Positions 34,014 to 42,397 of a stretch of DNA of 64,000 bases are shown here, one piece after another (the first letter of the stretch is position 1; each line of letters opens with the position of its first letter). Below the pieces are notes generated by a model. It was not told the DNA's origin, did not search any database, and saw only the letters and a program-made list of their open reading frames with translations. This DNA is from Flavobacterium sp. Sd200 (GTDB lineage: Bacteria; Bacteroidota; Bacteroidia; Flavobacteriales; Flavobacteriaceae). Where the stretch lies: assembly GCF_009826935.1 (NCBI RefSeq), contig NZ_WUMN01000007.1, forward strand, positions 62,001 through 126,000. The letters run 5' to 3'. The position numbers and the translations under genes are program-made.

Positions 34014-35375
34014 CTACAAAAAAGCCCTGTCGTTGGGTTGCCACAGTTCTATTTTATTACCCTCCGGGTCGATGATCCAGCCAAATTTGCCGTAATCGTA
34101 GGTCTCAGGCTCTCCAATAATAGTAACACCTTCGTTTTTAAGCTTAAGCAAAAGGCCGTCGAGGTTGTGCACCCTAAAGTTTTGCATAAACTCTTTTTGC
34201 GATGGGTTAAAATAAGAAGTATCTTCTTTAAACGGAGACCATTGTGTAGAGGCAGCATTTCCATTGTTATCTTTCCACCAAAAAGTGCAGCCATAATCAT
34301 CAGTAGCAAGACCAAGGTATTGTTTGTACCAGTTGCGCAGTGCCACGGGGTCTTTGGCTTTAAAAAATATTCCGCCTATGCCTATAACGCCTGCTTGCTG
34401 TTCTGTATGGGTGGCGTTGCCAAAATAAAGAGCTTTAATTTTATCTGTAATAACCTCTGCCAGTCTTATATGGCTCTCAAACGTCCAGCCTGCAATATGT
34501 GGAGACAGCAATACATTATCTGCTCCCAGTAAATATTCAAAAGCGGGTGGCAAATTTTCATCGGTAAACAAATGTTCAAAAGATGATTTTTCATATTCCA
34601 GCACATCGAGTGCTGCGCCCAATACCTTTTTGTTTTGCAGGGCATCGGCCAGCGCGCTGGTAACAACAGCTTTACCGCGTGCAGTATTTATCAGCCAAAA
34701 GGGTTTTGCAAAAGCGTCTATAAAATCAGCATTTACCATAGTGTCGGTTTCCGGGGTGCTGGGGGTGTGCAGGCTCAGTACATCAGCTTTTGCCTGTAAC
34801 TCCTCCAGCGAAACCTGCTTAGCATTGGCATCGCCTACAAAAGGTTTAATGTCATAGCACAACACTTCTACATCAAACCCGCGCAGCTTTTTGGCAAACG
34901 ATTTACCCATGTTGCCATATCCAATAAGCCCAACGGTTTTTCCATCCAGTTCATGCCCACGGTTGCCTTCCCGAATCCACTCGCCATTGCGAATTTGCCT
35001 GTCGGCACGGTTCAGGTTGTTAAACAAAGACAGCAGCATGCCCAAGGCCTGTTCGCCCACAGCATTGCGGTTGCCCTCTGGTGCGGCAATAAGGGCAATG
35101 CCTTTGCTTTCGGCATATTCGGTATCAATACTTTCCAGCCCGGCACCAACACGCGCAATAAACTTTAGGTTGTTGGCAGCGTCTATAAACTGTTTGTCTA
35201 TTTTAAAGCGGCTGCGAATTACAACACCGCTGTAGTTGTGTATTTTGGCTTCCACCTCTTCTTTGGTCGATTTATAGTCGGCCTCGTTGCTAAAGCCTGC
35301 TTCTTCCAAAGTATTCCACAATATAGGGTGGTTGCTGTCTATGTGAAGTATTTTAACCGTGTCTTGCAAATGCAT
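34014..35375 (-). CDS. Fusion of D-2-hydroxyacid dehydrogenase and VOC/glyoxalase-like domain
   Basis: The N-terminal 320 residues are a D-isomer 2-hydroxyacid dehydrogenase resembling phosphoglycerate dehydrogenase. Features: VVIRSRFKIDKQFIDAA, NAD loop VGLIGYGNMGKSFAKKL, catalytic Arg in LINTARGKAVV, Glu in DVLEYE and His in LSPHIAGWTFES. About 15 residues later a complete VOC domain begins (IGGIFFKAKDPVALRNWY, WIIDPEGNKIELWQP). The open frame runs through with no stop, so this is one in-frame fusion of about 453 residues. I take ATG 35375 because TAACTTTG at 35404-35397 looks like the promoter. The substrate is unknown. The second domain may bind a metal or a product of the first. Confidence 0.85.
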   Translation of the reverse strand: MHLQDTVKILHIDSNHPILWNTLEEAGFSNEADYKSTKEEVEAKIHNYSGVVIRSRFKIDKQFIDAANNLKFIARVGAGLESIDTEYAESKGIALIAAPEGNRNAVGEQALGMLLSLFNNLNRADRQIRNGEWIREGNRGHELDGKTVGLIGYGNMGKSFAKKLRGFDVEVLCYDIKPFVGDANAKQVSLEELQAKADVLSLHTPSTPETDTMVNADFIDAFAKPFWLINTARGKAVVTSALADALQNKKVLGAALDVLEYEKSSFEHLFTDENLPPAFEYLLGADNVLLSPHIAGWTFESHIRLAEVITDKIKALYFGNATHTEQQAGVIGIGGIFFKAKDPVALRNWYKQYLGLATDDYGCTFWWKDNNGNAASTQWSPFKEDTSYFNPSQKEFMQNFRVHNLDGLLLKLKNEGVTIIGEPETYDYGKFGWIIDPEGNKIELWQPNDRAFL

Positions 35376-35396
35376 AGCGTTGTTGTGTTGTTTGTG

Positions 35397-35404
35397 CAAA
35401 GTTA
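35397..35404 (-). promoter_or_regulatory. -7 element of the dehydrogenase-VOC gene
   Basis: TAACTTTG on the minus strand, 21 bp before ATG 35375. It lies within the longer open frame, arguing against the start at 35414. Confidence 0.5.
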
Positions 35405-35504
35405 CATAAAGCAATAGTTTTTAAGCATATTTAATAAAGTGCAGCTAACTTTTTAAGCTGTGTCTTCGTTGGGCAATACAGTAAAACATAAACTCTAAAA
35501 TATG

Positions 35505-35512
35505 TATCTTTG
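35505..35512 (+). promoter_or_regulatory. -7 element of hutGF
   Basis: TATCTTTG, 29 bp before the ATG at 35542. Confidence 0.5.
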
Positions 35513-35541
35513 TTAGTACGCAAAAAAATATACCGATCGTT

Positions 35542-36339
35542 ATGGAATTATTCCACATTACACAACCTACTGCAACAAAAGTTCCCATTATATTGAGTGT
35601 GCCGCACGCAGGTACTTATTTTCCTGAGGAAATTGCTACCCGCCTGCATTCTGACAAAGTACAAAACCCGGATGATACCGATTGGTATATTGATAAACTA
35701 TATGATTTTGCCCCTTCGTTAGGCATAACCGTTATTAAGGCAAACTATAGCCGATGGGTAATTGACCTGAACCGCGACCCCGAAAGCAAGCCGCTGTATA
35801 CCGATGGTCGTGTAATTACCGGACTGGTGCCGCTAACCAACTTTAACGGTGAGCCGTTGTACCAATCAGGTGAGCCGGATGAGCATGAAATTGCCGAGCG
35901 TGTTCATAAATACTACATAGAATATCATGAGCAGATAGAAAAGTTACTGGAACAAACCAAAACTGAGTTTGGAAAGGCACTGCTGTTCGATGCACACTCT
36001 ATTCGCAAAGTGGTGCCCGGTATTCAGGAGGAGGCATTCCCTGATTTGATATTGGGCGATAACGATGGCAAATCGGCTTCGGAAGAAATAATCAACACTG
36101 CATGGGAAGCATTACAAAACGACAGGTTTAAGGCCGAACACAACCATCCGTTTAAGGGCGGACAGATTACCCGCAGTTTTGGCAAACCCGAAAGCAACAT
36201 ACACGCGTTACAGCTTGAAATGGCGAAGACCAATTATATGGATGCCTCCGAAACGAAGTATGACGAACAGAATGCCGCACAGATCAGGCAGATACTTAAA
36301 ACTGTTTTTGAACAACTTATAAAAACCCTACAGGCATAA
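35542..36339 (+). CDS. hutG: N-formylglutamate amidohydrolase
   Basis: This 265-residue protein of the FGase family (LSVPHAGTYFPEEIATRL, DTDWYIDKLYDF, WVIDLNRDPES, FDAHSIRKVVPG, GGQITRSFGKPESNIHALQLE) cleaves N-formylglutamate to glutamate and formate, the last step of one histidine-degradation route. Its stop codon overlaps the start of hutF by one base, so the two are translationally coupled. hutH, hutU and hutI are not in the window. Confidence 0.88.
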   Translation: MELFHITQPTATKVPIILSVPHAGTYFPEEIATRLHSDKVQNPDDTDWYIDKLYDFAPSLGITVIKANYSRWVIDLNRDPESKPLYTDGRVITGLVPLTNFNGEPLYQSGEPDEHEIAERVHKYYIEYHEQIEKLLEQTKTEFGKALLFDAHSIRKVVPGIQEEAFPDLILGDNDGKSASEEIINTAWEALQNDRFKAEHNHPFKGGQITRSFGKPESNIHALQLEMAKTNYMDASETKYDEQNAAQIRQILKTVFEQLIKTLQA

Positions 36340-37721
36340 TGGCTGCCACTACCTATACTTTTAAAGCCCTGCTTACCGAAGAGGGTTGGATACAAAATGC
36401 TGTTGTAAAGCTCGATTTTTTGGGTAATATTCTTTCAATCAACGAAAGCGAAAATCATGAGGGCGAATATGTAAATGGGTACGCATTGCCGGGTTTCCAG
36501 AATGCCCACTCGCATGCTTTTCAGTATGCTATGGCGGGTTTGGCAGAGCTACACACGGACACAGATTTGGCCGACGATTTTTGGAGCTGGCGCAATGCCA
36601 TGTATGGCCTGGCTTTAACGCTCTCTCCTGAGCAAATGGAAGCTGTTGCAACAATGTTGTACACCGAAATGGCACGCCATGGCTATACTGCTGTGGCAGA
36701 ATTTCATTACCTGCACCACGATAAAGACGGAAAGCCTTACGCTAATCTTGCCGAAATGGGAGAGCGACTAATGGCTGCCGCTAAAACGGCAGGCATCCGT
36801 ATAACGCTTGTGCCTATGTTCTATCAGCAGGGAGGTTTTGGGCAGGAACCTGTAGAACGCCAAAAGCGATTTATATCTGCAACTATAGAAGATTATTATA
36901 AACTGCTCGATAGCACTGTTGAAACTGCCAAAGCTTATGATAATGCCACGGTGGGTATAGGCATACACTCATTACGTGCGGTAAAGCCGCAGGATGTTGT
37001 TGCCGTTTGCAATGCGCTCGATGGCAGCAGGCCGTTCCACATTCATGTATCAGAACAGTTAAAAGAAATAGAAGACTGCCTTGCTTATCATGGAAAACGC
37101 CCGGTGCAATGGCTGCTGGATAACTGTAGCGTTAATGAAAACTATCATTTGGTACATGCTACCCATTTAGATGAAAGCGAAGTAAAAGGCATTGCCAAAA
37201 GCGGTGCTAACGTAGTGCTGTGCCCAAGTACAGAGGGTAATCTTGGCGATGGGCTTTTTAGCTTTGAAGACTATAAGAACCATAAAGGGAACTGGAGTAT
37301 TGGCACTGATAGCCATGTGGGGCTCAACCCACTCGAAGAGTTACGTATTTTAGATTACGGGCAACGTTTAATTTCGCATAAGCGTACCACATTTGTGCAG
37401 CCACAAAAGGGAAACAGTGGTTTTAATGCCCTTAAAATGGCATGGCAGGCAGGGCGTAAAGCCATGGGCGCGCCTCATGAACAGTTCTTTGCTGCAGGCC
37501 AGCCGTTTGATGCTGTGGTACTAAAGGCAACATCGCCACTGGTAGCAACTGCGTCGTTGCAAAACCTTTGCAATACCTTTGTGTACACGGCCGATGTTAG
37601 CGACATTGCCGGAACCATAGTGGGCGGTAAATGGATTAGCCGTGCCGGATTAGGTAATAAAAGGGATGAGGTTGTTGAAAATTTTGTAAGGGTTATGAGG
37701 GAATTAGGAACGAGAGTTTAG
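36339..37721 (+). CDS. hutF: Formimidoylglutamate deiminase
   Basis: This 460-residue amidohydrolase-superfamily enzyme converts formimidoylglutamate to N-formylglutamate and ammonia, feeding HutG. Metal ligands are visible in GFQNAHSHAFQYAMAG (HxH), in FHIHVSEQ, in LVHATHLDESEV and in IGTDSHVGLNPLEEL (Asp). Length and the GYTAVAEFHYLHHD segment fit HutF rather than cytosine or guanine deaminases. It is the second gene of the hutGF pair. Confidence 0.88.
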   Translation: MAATTYTFKALLTEEGWIQNAVVKLDFLGNILSINESENHEGEYVNGYALPGFQNAHSHAFQYAMAGLAELHTDTDLADDFWSWRNAMYGLALTLSPEQMEAVATMLYTEMARHGYTAVAEFHYLHHDKDGKPYANLAEMGERLMAAAKTAGIRITLVPMFYQQGGFGQEPVERQKRFISATIEDYYKLLDSTVETAKAYDNATVGIGIHSLRAVKPQDVVAVCNALDGSRPFHIHVSEQLKEIEDCLAYHGKRPVQWLLDNCSVNENYHLVHATHLDESEVKGIAKSGANVVLCPSTEGNLGDGLFSFEDYKNHKGNWSIGTDSHVGLNPLEELRILDYGQRLISHKRTTFVQPQKGNSGFNALKMAWQAGRKAMGAPHEQFFAAGQPFDAVVLKATSPLVATASLQNLCNTFVYTADVSDIAGTIVGGKWISRAGLGNKRDEVVENFVRVMRELGTRV

Positions 37722-37755
37722 CTCTTCTATTTCGACCGAAGCGCAGCAATTTAGA

Positions 37756-38058
37756 CTAAAAAATAATCTTATTCTTTTCAGGATCCTGTCTATTGTCCCA
37801 AAATGATACGATCTCTATCCTGTTGTTGTTTATCTCATAAAACAGCAGATAGTATTGTATTGGAATTACACGGGTAATTTTATTTTGGGTGAGCCTGCCT
37901 ATTAGTTCATTCTGGCTTAAAATATTCAGAAGTTCTTCTACTTCCGTAAGTAAGTTTTGACTGTAATTGGCATTTCCATTCCGAAATAAATAAAATTCAA
38001 GCACATTGGCAAACTCGGCTTTAGCCAATTCAGACCATACTATTTCTTTGATAGCCAT
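37756..38058 (-). CDS. RelE/ParE-family toxin
   Basis: This 100-residue protein has the ParE/RelE fold pattern: KEIVWSELAKAEFANVLEFY, LLTEVEELLNILSQNELIGR, TRVIPIQYYLLFYEINN, RIEIVSFWDNRQDPEK. Such toxins block gyrase or cleave mRNA on the ribosome. Its start overlaps the upstream antitoxin gene by 19 bp, the usual arrangement. It is convergent with hutF. Confidence 0.8.
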   Translation of the reverse strand: MAIKEIVWSELAKAEFANVLEFYLFRNGNANYSQNLLTEVEELLNILSQNELIGRLTQNKITRVIPIQYYLLFYEINNNRIEIVSFWDNRQDPEKNKIIF

Positions 38059-38276
38059 TCCTTCATTTCGGATAGTACAGATTCGTTAGTGTGAAAACGT
38101 CCATTCCTGATTTGCTCTCTGCCTTCCTCAATCGAGTCTTTCTGTTGGTTGCTTAACGAAAATAAAGACTGCTCAGAAGCATCAAATAGGGTTTGAAGCG
38201 TCCTTAAAAAATCCAGATTATCAGAATTTTTAATTCTCGAAATAAGGTCATCTTTAATTTGTGCAGAAATGTCCAT
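38040..38276 (-). CDS. Antitoxin of the RelE/ParE-type module
   Basis: This 78-residue acidic helical protein precedes the toxin and overlaps it by 19 bp. The C-terminal pattern (SIEEGREQIRNGRFHTNESV, LSEMKEWLSKK) is like other Bacteroidota antitoxins and resembles the one at 43497. It is expected to bind and neutralise the toxin and to repress the pair. No DNA-binding motif is clear. Confidence 0.72.
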   Translation of the reverse strand: MDISAQIKDDLISRIKNSDNLDFLRTLQTLFDASEQSLFSLSNQQKDSIEEGREQIRNGRFHTNESVLSEMKEWLSKK

Positions 38277-38426
38277 AATGTAATATCTGTATTATATCAA
38301 AAATAATCATTTTTTGGACACATGTTCAATAGCATGCGTTAAAATGTTTTCTGTGTTCTTTTCTTAATCCGGGACTGGATTGCAACGTTTTTGGGTTTTA
38401 CCTAAATTAGCACAAAATTTCATGCC

Positions 38427-39008
38427 ATGCTTGGACTAAAACTGCTGACCGACCCACGTTGGGCCAATATTGCCGAAAGTAACCTCGAAGAAATTCTTAC
38501 TGACCATGCCTGGTGTGAGCAAAAGGCAGCGGCCAATGCTCTTTACCTTATTACAAACAATAGCGAACATATAGAGCTGGTACAAAAAATGGCCGAAATT
38601 GCTATTGAAGAGATGGAGCATTTCAATATGGTGGTAGAGATCATTAAGCAGCGCGGGTACAGTTTAGGTCGCGAAAAGAAAGACGATTATGTGAGCCAGC
38701 TGGTTAAGTTTGCCAAAAAGAACTGTAGCCGTAACGAATCGTTTATAGACAGGTTGCTCTTTGCTGCCATGATTGAGGCCCGCAGTTGCGAACGTTTCAG
38801 GGTACTGTATCAAAACATAAGCGATAAAGAACTGGCTAAGTTTTACTACGACCTTATGGTTAGCGAAGCCACACACTACACTACTTTTTTAAACTTTGCG
38901 CGCAAGTATGCCACCGATGTGGATGTAGAGAAACGCTGGGCAGAATGGCTGGAATATGAGGGGGAACTGATACAGAGTTATGGTAAAACGGGCGCTGTGC
39001 ATGGGTAG
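38427..39008 (+). CDS. miaE: tRNA-(ms2io6A)-hydroxylase MiaE
   Basis: This 193-residue ferritin-like diiron enzyme matches MiaE. Metal-binding helices contain ESNLEEILTDHAWCEQKAA, AIEEMEHFNMVVEII, MIEARSCERFRVL and VSEATHYTTFLNFA (the E and ExxH ligands). It hydroxylates the 2-methylthio-isopentenyl group on A37 of tRNAs. The stop codon is immediately followed by a perfect 20-bp palindrome. The promoter is not clear (TAAATTAG at 38402-38409 is one base off the -7 consensus). Confidence 0.9.
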   Translation: MLGLKLLTDPRWANIAESNLEEILTDHAWCEQKAAANALYLITNNSEHIELVQKMAEIAIEEMEHFNMVVEIIKQRGYSLGREKKDDYVSQLVKFAKKNCSRNESFIDRLLFAAMIEARSCERFRVLYQNISDKELAKFYYDLMVSEATHYTTFLNFARKYATDVDVEKRWAEWLEYEGELIQSYGKTGAVHG

Positions 39009-39028
39009 AGACGCAATGCATTGCGTCT
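39009..39028. repeat. Perfect 20-bp palindrome after miaE
   Basis: AGACGCAATG and its exact inverted copy directly follow the miaE stop codon. This GACGCAATGCATTGCGTC type of palindrome is a dispersed repeat in several bacterial phyla. Here it may also end the miaE message. Confidence 0.7.
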
Positions 39029-39057
39029 TACTTCTGAACAGATAATTTTTTACATGC

Positions 39058-39447
39058 CGTCATTGCGAGGAGGAACGACGAAGCAATCTGATTCAGAAAA
39101 GATTGCTTCACTCTGTTGCACTACGCTATCCACGACATATTATATGAGTTGAATCTGACAGGGTTAATTTTACCACAAGGCGCACAAGGTTTTTCACTAT
39201 GAACACACAGTTGTGAATAATGTACACAGCGGACAACAAGTTGCCTTACAAAGTTCACAAGGCTTTATGCATATTTCTGGCAGGCTTAGCCTTGTGAACC
39301 TAAAAGCGAAGCGTAATTCCCCGTGATCTTTGTGAAAAACCTTGTGCGCCTTGCGGTAAAAATAGCGTAACCAATATTCCATTTTGAATTAACAGCTCAA
39401 TGTCATTTCACCTTCAGAGTCCCGGGATTTAAAAACTCGCAATGACG
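39058..39447. repeat. CGTCATTGCGAG inverted-repeat element, apparently interrupted
   Basis: Termini CGTCATTGCGAG (39058-39069) and CTCGCAATGACG (39436-39447) are perfect inverted copies. Just inside the left end is the hairpin GAAGCAATC/GATTGCTTC (39080-39109) typical of this widespread element. Such elements are usually about 100-150 bp. Here the ends are 390 bp apart because a second inverted-repeat element (39168-39362) lies inside. Confidence 0.65.
39168..39362. repeat. Nested CACAAGG-type inverted-repeat element
   Basis: Arms 39168-39197 and 39332-39362 are near-perfect inverted copies (core GGCGCACAAGGTTTTTCAC). An inner pair GTTCACAAGGCT (39253-39264) and AGCCTTGTGAAC (39288-39299) adds a second stem. 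It encodes nothing recognisable and sits inside the CGTCATTGCGAG element. Confidence 0.65.
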
Positions 39448-39520
39448 ACACGTGAAAACAAGCGTGTTGTAAAATCATCCATTAATACTGTTAGTATTAT
39501 ATAAAACCAATTTTGTTTTC

Positions 39521-39528
39521 TATTTTTG
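39521..39528 (+). promoter_or_regulatory. -7 element 4 nt before the DUF6702 start codon
   Basis: TATTTTTG, GGAA, ATG. Implies transcription starting at the start codon. Confidence 0.6.
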
Positions 39529-39532
39529 GGAA

Positions 39533-40036
39533 ATGAAAACCCTAACCCGCAACATATTCCTCTTTATTGCGTTGCTTGCCCTCACTTCGGCAGGGGTACA
39601 CAAATTCTACGTGGCGGTTTTCCAAATAGAGTATGCTCCGGCAAAAAAACAGTTGCAAATAACATCGCGCGTTTTTATAGACGACCTTGATGCTGCGCTC
39701 TCTAAAAAATACGGCAAAAAATTATACCTGTGCACCACTAAAGAAATACCCGAAACTACAGAATACCTGAAAAAATACTTTGCCGAAAAAATGCACTTAA
39801 AGGTAAACGGTAAAGCTTTTGCATTAACCTACAAAATGCGCGAAACGGAAGACGACGTACTACTGTGCTATTTTACCGTTTCGGCACCCGAAAGCATAAA
39901 ATCGTTACAGGTAGATAACACATTTTTGTTTGAAGCCCACAGCGAACAGCAAAATATAATTCACACCCAGGTAAACGGCACTAAAAAAAGCCTGCTGCTT
40001 ACAGTAGATACCCCTACGGGAACTTTAGATTTTTAA
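39533..40036 (+). CDS. DUF6702 family exported protein
   Basis: This 167-residue protein has an N-terminal membrane helix or signal peptide (MKTLTRNIFLFIALLALTSA) followed by GVHKFYVAVFQIEYAPAKKQ and LQITSRVFIDDLDAALSKKY. This matches a Bacteroidota family that is regularly found just before an M1-type peptidase gene, as here (4 bp spacing). It is probably co-translated with that peptidase. Its function is unknown, and a periplasmic partner or chaperone role is a guess from context. Confidence 0.75.
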   Translation: MKTLTRNIFLFIALLALTSAGVHKFYVAVFQIEYAPAKKQLQITSRVFIDDLDAALSKKYGKKLYLCTTKEIPETTEYLKKYFAEKMHLKVNGKAFALTYKMRETEDDVLLCYFTVSAPESIKSLQVDNTFLFEAHSEQQNIIHTQVNGTKKSLLLTVDTPTGTLDF

Positions 40037-40040
40037 GCGT

Positions 40041-42293
40041 ATGAAAAAGTTACTCTGCACACTATCGGTCATAGCAATTGCATTTCAGGGCATAGCACAA
40101 ACAACGCCCACAACCCCTGCTGCAAAACGCGAACCCGGCCATAAAGATAACAACCCTTTTAGCCAGATGTACGATTTGTTGGCTACGCCAAATATGTTCC
40201 GCACGGCATCGGGGGCACCCGGACCTGCTTACTACCAACAACAGGCCGACTATAAAATTGATGTTGAGATAGACGATAAGAATACCAAACTTTATGGTAC
40301 AGAAACCATTACTTACCACAACAACGCGCCCGAAAGCCTTGATTACCTATGGGTACAGTTAGACCAAAACCAGCATGCTGCCGATTCTAAATCGAAATTG
40401 GTAGAGAGCCAGAAAATGGATGCTGCCTACAAGGCAGAAGGTTTTGCACGCCGCTACATGGAGCAGGAGTTTGATGGTGGTTTTAAACTGGAATATGTAA
40501 AAGATGCTTCTGGCAAGGCTATGAACTACACTGTTAACCAAACCATGATGCGTATTGATTTGCCTAAGCCGCTAAAGCATGGAGAAAAAATAGTGTTCTC
40601 AATAAAGTGGTGGTATAATATTAACAATTACCAGGTTATAGGTGGCAGGTCTGGCTATGAACATTTTGATAAAGACAATAACAACCTGTATGTAATAGCA
40701 CAGTTTTATCCGCGCATGGCAGTATATAACGATGTGGAGGGGTGGCAGAACATGCAGTTTTGGGGCGCGGGAGAGTTCGCGCTGCCATTTGGCAATTTTG
40801 AGGTGAACATTACCGTACCTGCTGACCACATTATGGAAGCCACCGGCGACCTGCTTAACCGCAAAGAAGTGTTTACGGCTGAACAGCTAAAACGCTATGA
40901 GCAGGCTACTAAAACTTTTGATAAACCTGTAGTGGTGGTAACTCAGCAGGAGGCTGAAGCTGCTGAAAAAGCATTTTCGGACAAAAAGAAAACGTGGAAG
41001 TTTAAGGCAACAAACGTTAGGGACTTTGGTTTCTCGACATCGCGTAAGTTTATTTATGATGCCATGGCGGTGCAGCTTGCTACAAAAACGGCTATGGCTA
41101 TTTCGCTGTATCCTAAAGAGAGCAATCCGCTGTGGGGTGATAACTCAACCAAAATTGTGGCGCATACGCTAAAAACCTATTCAAAATATACGTTCGATTA
41201 TCCATATCCTAAAGCGGTATCAGTCTCTGCAGCAGATCAGGGCATGGAATATCCTATGATATGCTGGAACTATGGTCGCCCTGACGAGAATGGTTTTGTA
41301 AGCGATCAAATTAAGTATGGCATGACCAGTGTAATTATTCATGAGGTGGGGCATATATTCTTCCCGATGATAGTAAACTCTGACGAAAGGCAATGGACCT
41401 GGATGGATGAGGGACTTAATACCTTTTTAGAATATTTAACCGAACAGGAATATGAGCCTAACTATCCGTCGCGCCGTGGGCCTGCCGCCAAGATAGTGCC
41501 TTACATGAGCGGCGACCAGAAGTTTTTAGAGCCGATAATGACCAACTCAGAATCTATACATCAGTTTGGGGCGAATGCTTATGGCAAGCCGGCAACGGGT
41601 TTGAATATTTTACGGGAAATTATTATGGGGCATGAGCTTTTTGACCATGCGTTTAAAACATACTCCAACCGCTGGATGTTTAAACACCCAACGCCCGATG
41701 ATTTTTTTCGAACTATGGAGGATGCCAGTGCGGTAGACCTGGACTGGTTTTGGCGTGGATGGTTTTTCAGCACCGATTATGTAGATATTGGTATAGCGGA
41801 TGTGAAGCAATATTATGTTACCGAAACGCAGCCAAAAGATGCAAAAGATGTTTATATTCGCAGGGGGCGTTTTGGCGAAGAGAAAGGTCCGTTCGTATAT
41901 ATGGTTAGCGAAGGTCCAGATTTTAATACGGCCCTTAAAAAACCTTTGGCAGTAAATAACGTCAAGTTGCTTAACGATTATGTAAATGAGAAATTTACAG
42001 CAGAAGAACGTGCTAAACTTAAACAGCCAAAGTATTTTTATGAGGTAACTTTTGATAAACCGGGCGATATGCTGATGCCAATTATTGCCGAACTTACCTT
42101 TGAAGACGGCACTACCCAAACCTATACCTTTCCGGTACAGATATGGAGAAAAAATAACCAAACAGCCAGCCGTGTGTTTGCAACAGAAAAGCCGGTTAGA
42201 AAAATAACGGTAGATCCTAAGCTGCAAACTGCTGATATAGATGTTAGTAACAATACATGGCCTAAAGAGACTGTAAAAAGCAAGTTTGACTAA
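40041..42293 (+). CDS. M1-family zinc metallopeptidase
   Basis: This 750-residue exported peptidase has a signal peptide (MKKLLCTLSVIAIAFQGIAQ) and an N-terminal M1 beta domain. The zinc site is HEVGH at residues 434-438, with the third ligand E457 in WTWMDEGLNTFLEYL (HExxH-X18-E). The exopeptidase motif GxMEN appears as QGMEYPMICW, so specificity may differ from classical aminopeptidases. It is probably periplasmic or outer-membrane-linked (no T9SS domain). It forms an operon with DUF6702 upstream. Confidence 0.88.
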   Translation: MKKLLCTLSVIAIAFQGIAQTTPTTPAAKREPGHKDNNPFSQMYDLLATPNMFRTASGAPGPAYYQQQADYKIDVEIDDKNTKLYGTETITYHNNAPESLDYLWVQLDQNQHAADSKSKLVESQKMDAAYKAEGFARRYMEQEFDGGFKLEYVKDASGKAMNYTVNQTMMRIDLPKPLKHGEKIVFSIKWWYNINNYQVIGGRSGYEHFDKDNNNLYVIAQFYPRMAVYNDVEGWQNMQFWGAGEFALPFGNFEVNITVPADHIMEATGDLLNRKEVFTAEQLKRYEQATKTFDKPVVVVTQQEAEAAEKAFSDKKKTWKFKATNVRDFGFSTSRKFIYDAMAVQLATKTAMAISLYPKESNPLWGDNSTKIVAHTLKTYSKYTFDYPYPKAVSVSAADQGMEYPMICWNYGRPDENGFVSDQIKYGMTSVIIHEVGHIFFPMIVNSDERQWTWMDEGLNTFLEYLTEQEYEPNYPSRRGPAAKIVPYMSGDQKFLEPIMTNSESIHQFGANAYGKPATGLNILREIIMGHELFDHAFKTYSNRWMFKHPTPDDFFRTMEDASAVDLDWFWRGWFFSTDYVDIGIADVKQYYVTETQPKDAKDVYIRRGRFGEEKGPFVYMVSEGPDFNTALKKPLAVNNVKLLNDYVNEKFTAEERAKLKQPKYFYEVTFDKPGDMLMPIIAELTFEDGTTQTYTFPVQIWRKNNQTASRVFATEKPVRKITVDPKLQTADIDVSNNTWPKETVKSKFD

Positions 42294-42366
42294 GATTTTA
42301 AGAAATAATCATATAAATTTTAGCTAATTTTAATGATAAGGGTAAGGTTTTTTAGGGCTTAATTGC

Positions 42367-42374
42367 TATTTTTG
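42367..42374 (+). promoter_or_regulatory. -7 element of the T9SS protein gene at 42398
   Basis: TATTTTTG, 23 bp before the ATG. Confidence 0.45.
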
Positions 42375-42397
42375 AGGAAATTAATTAAAAATAGCTT

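Noticed and set aside
34330..34450. Frameshift or assembly join creating the dehydrogenase-VOC fusion
   Set aside because: The linker reads smoothly in frame and both domains are complete, so a natural fusion is more likely; re-sequencing would settle it.
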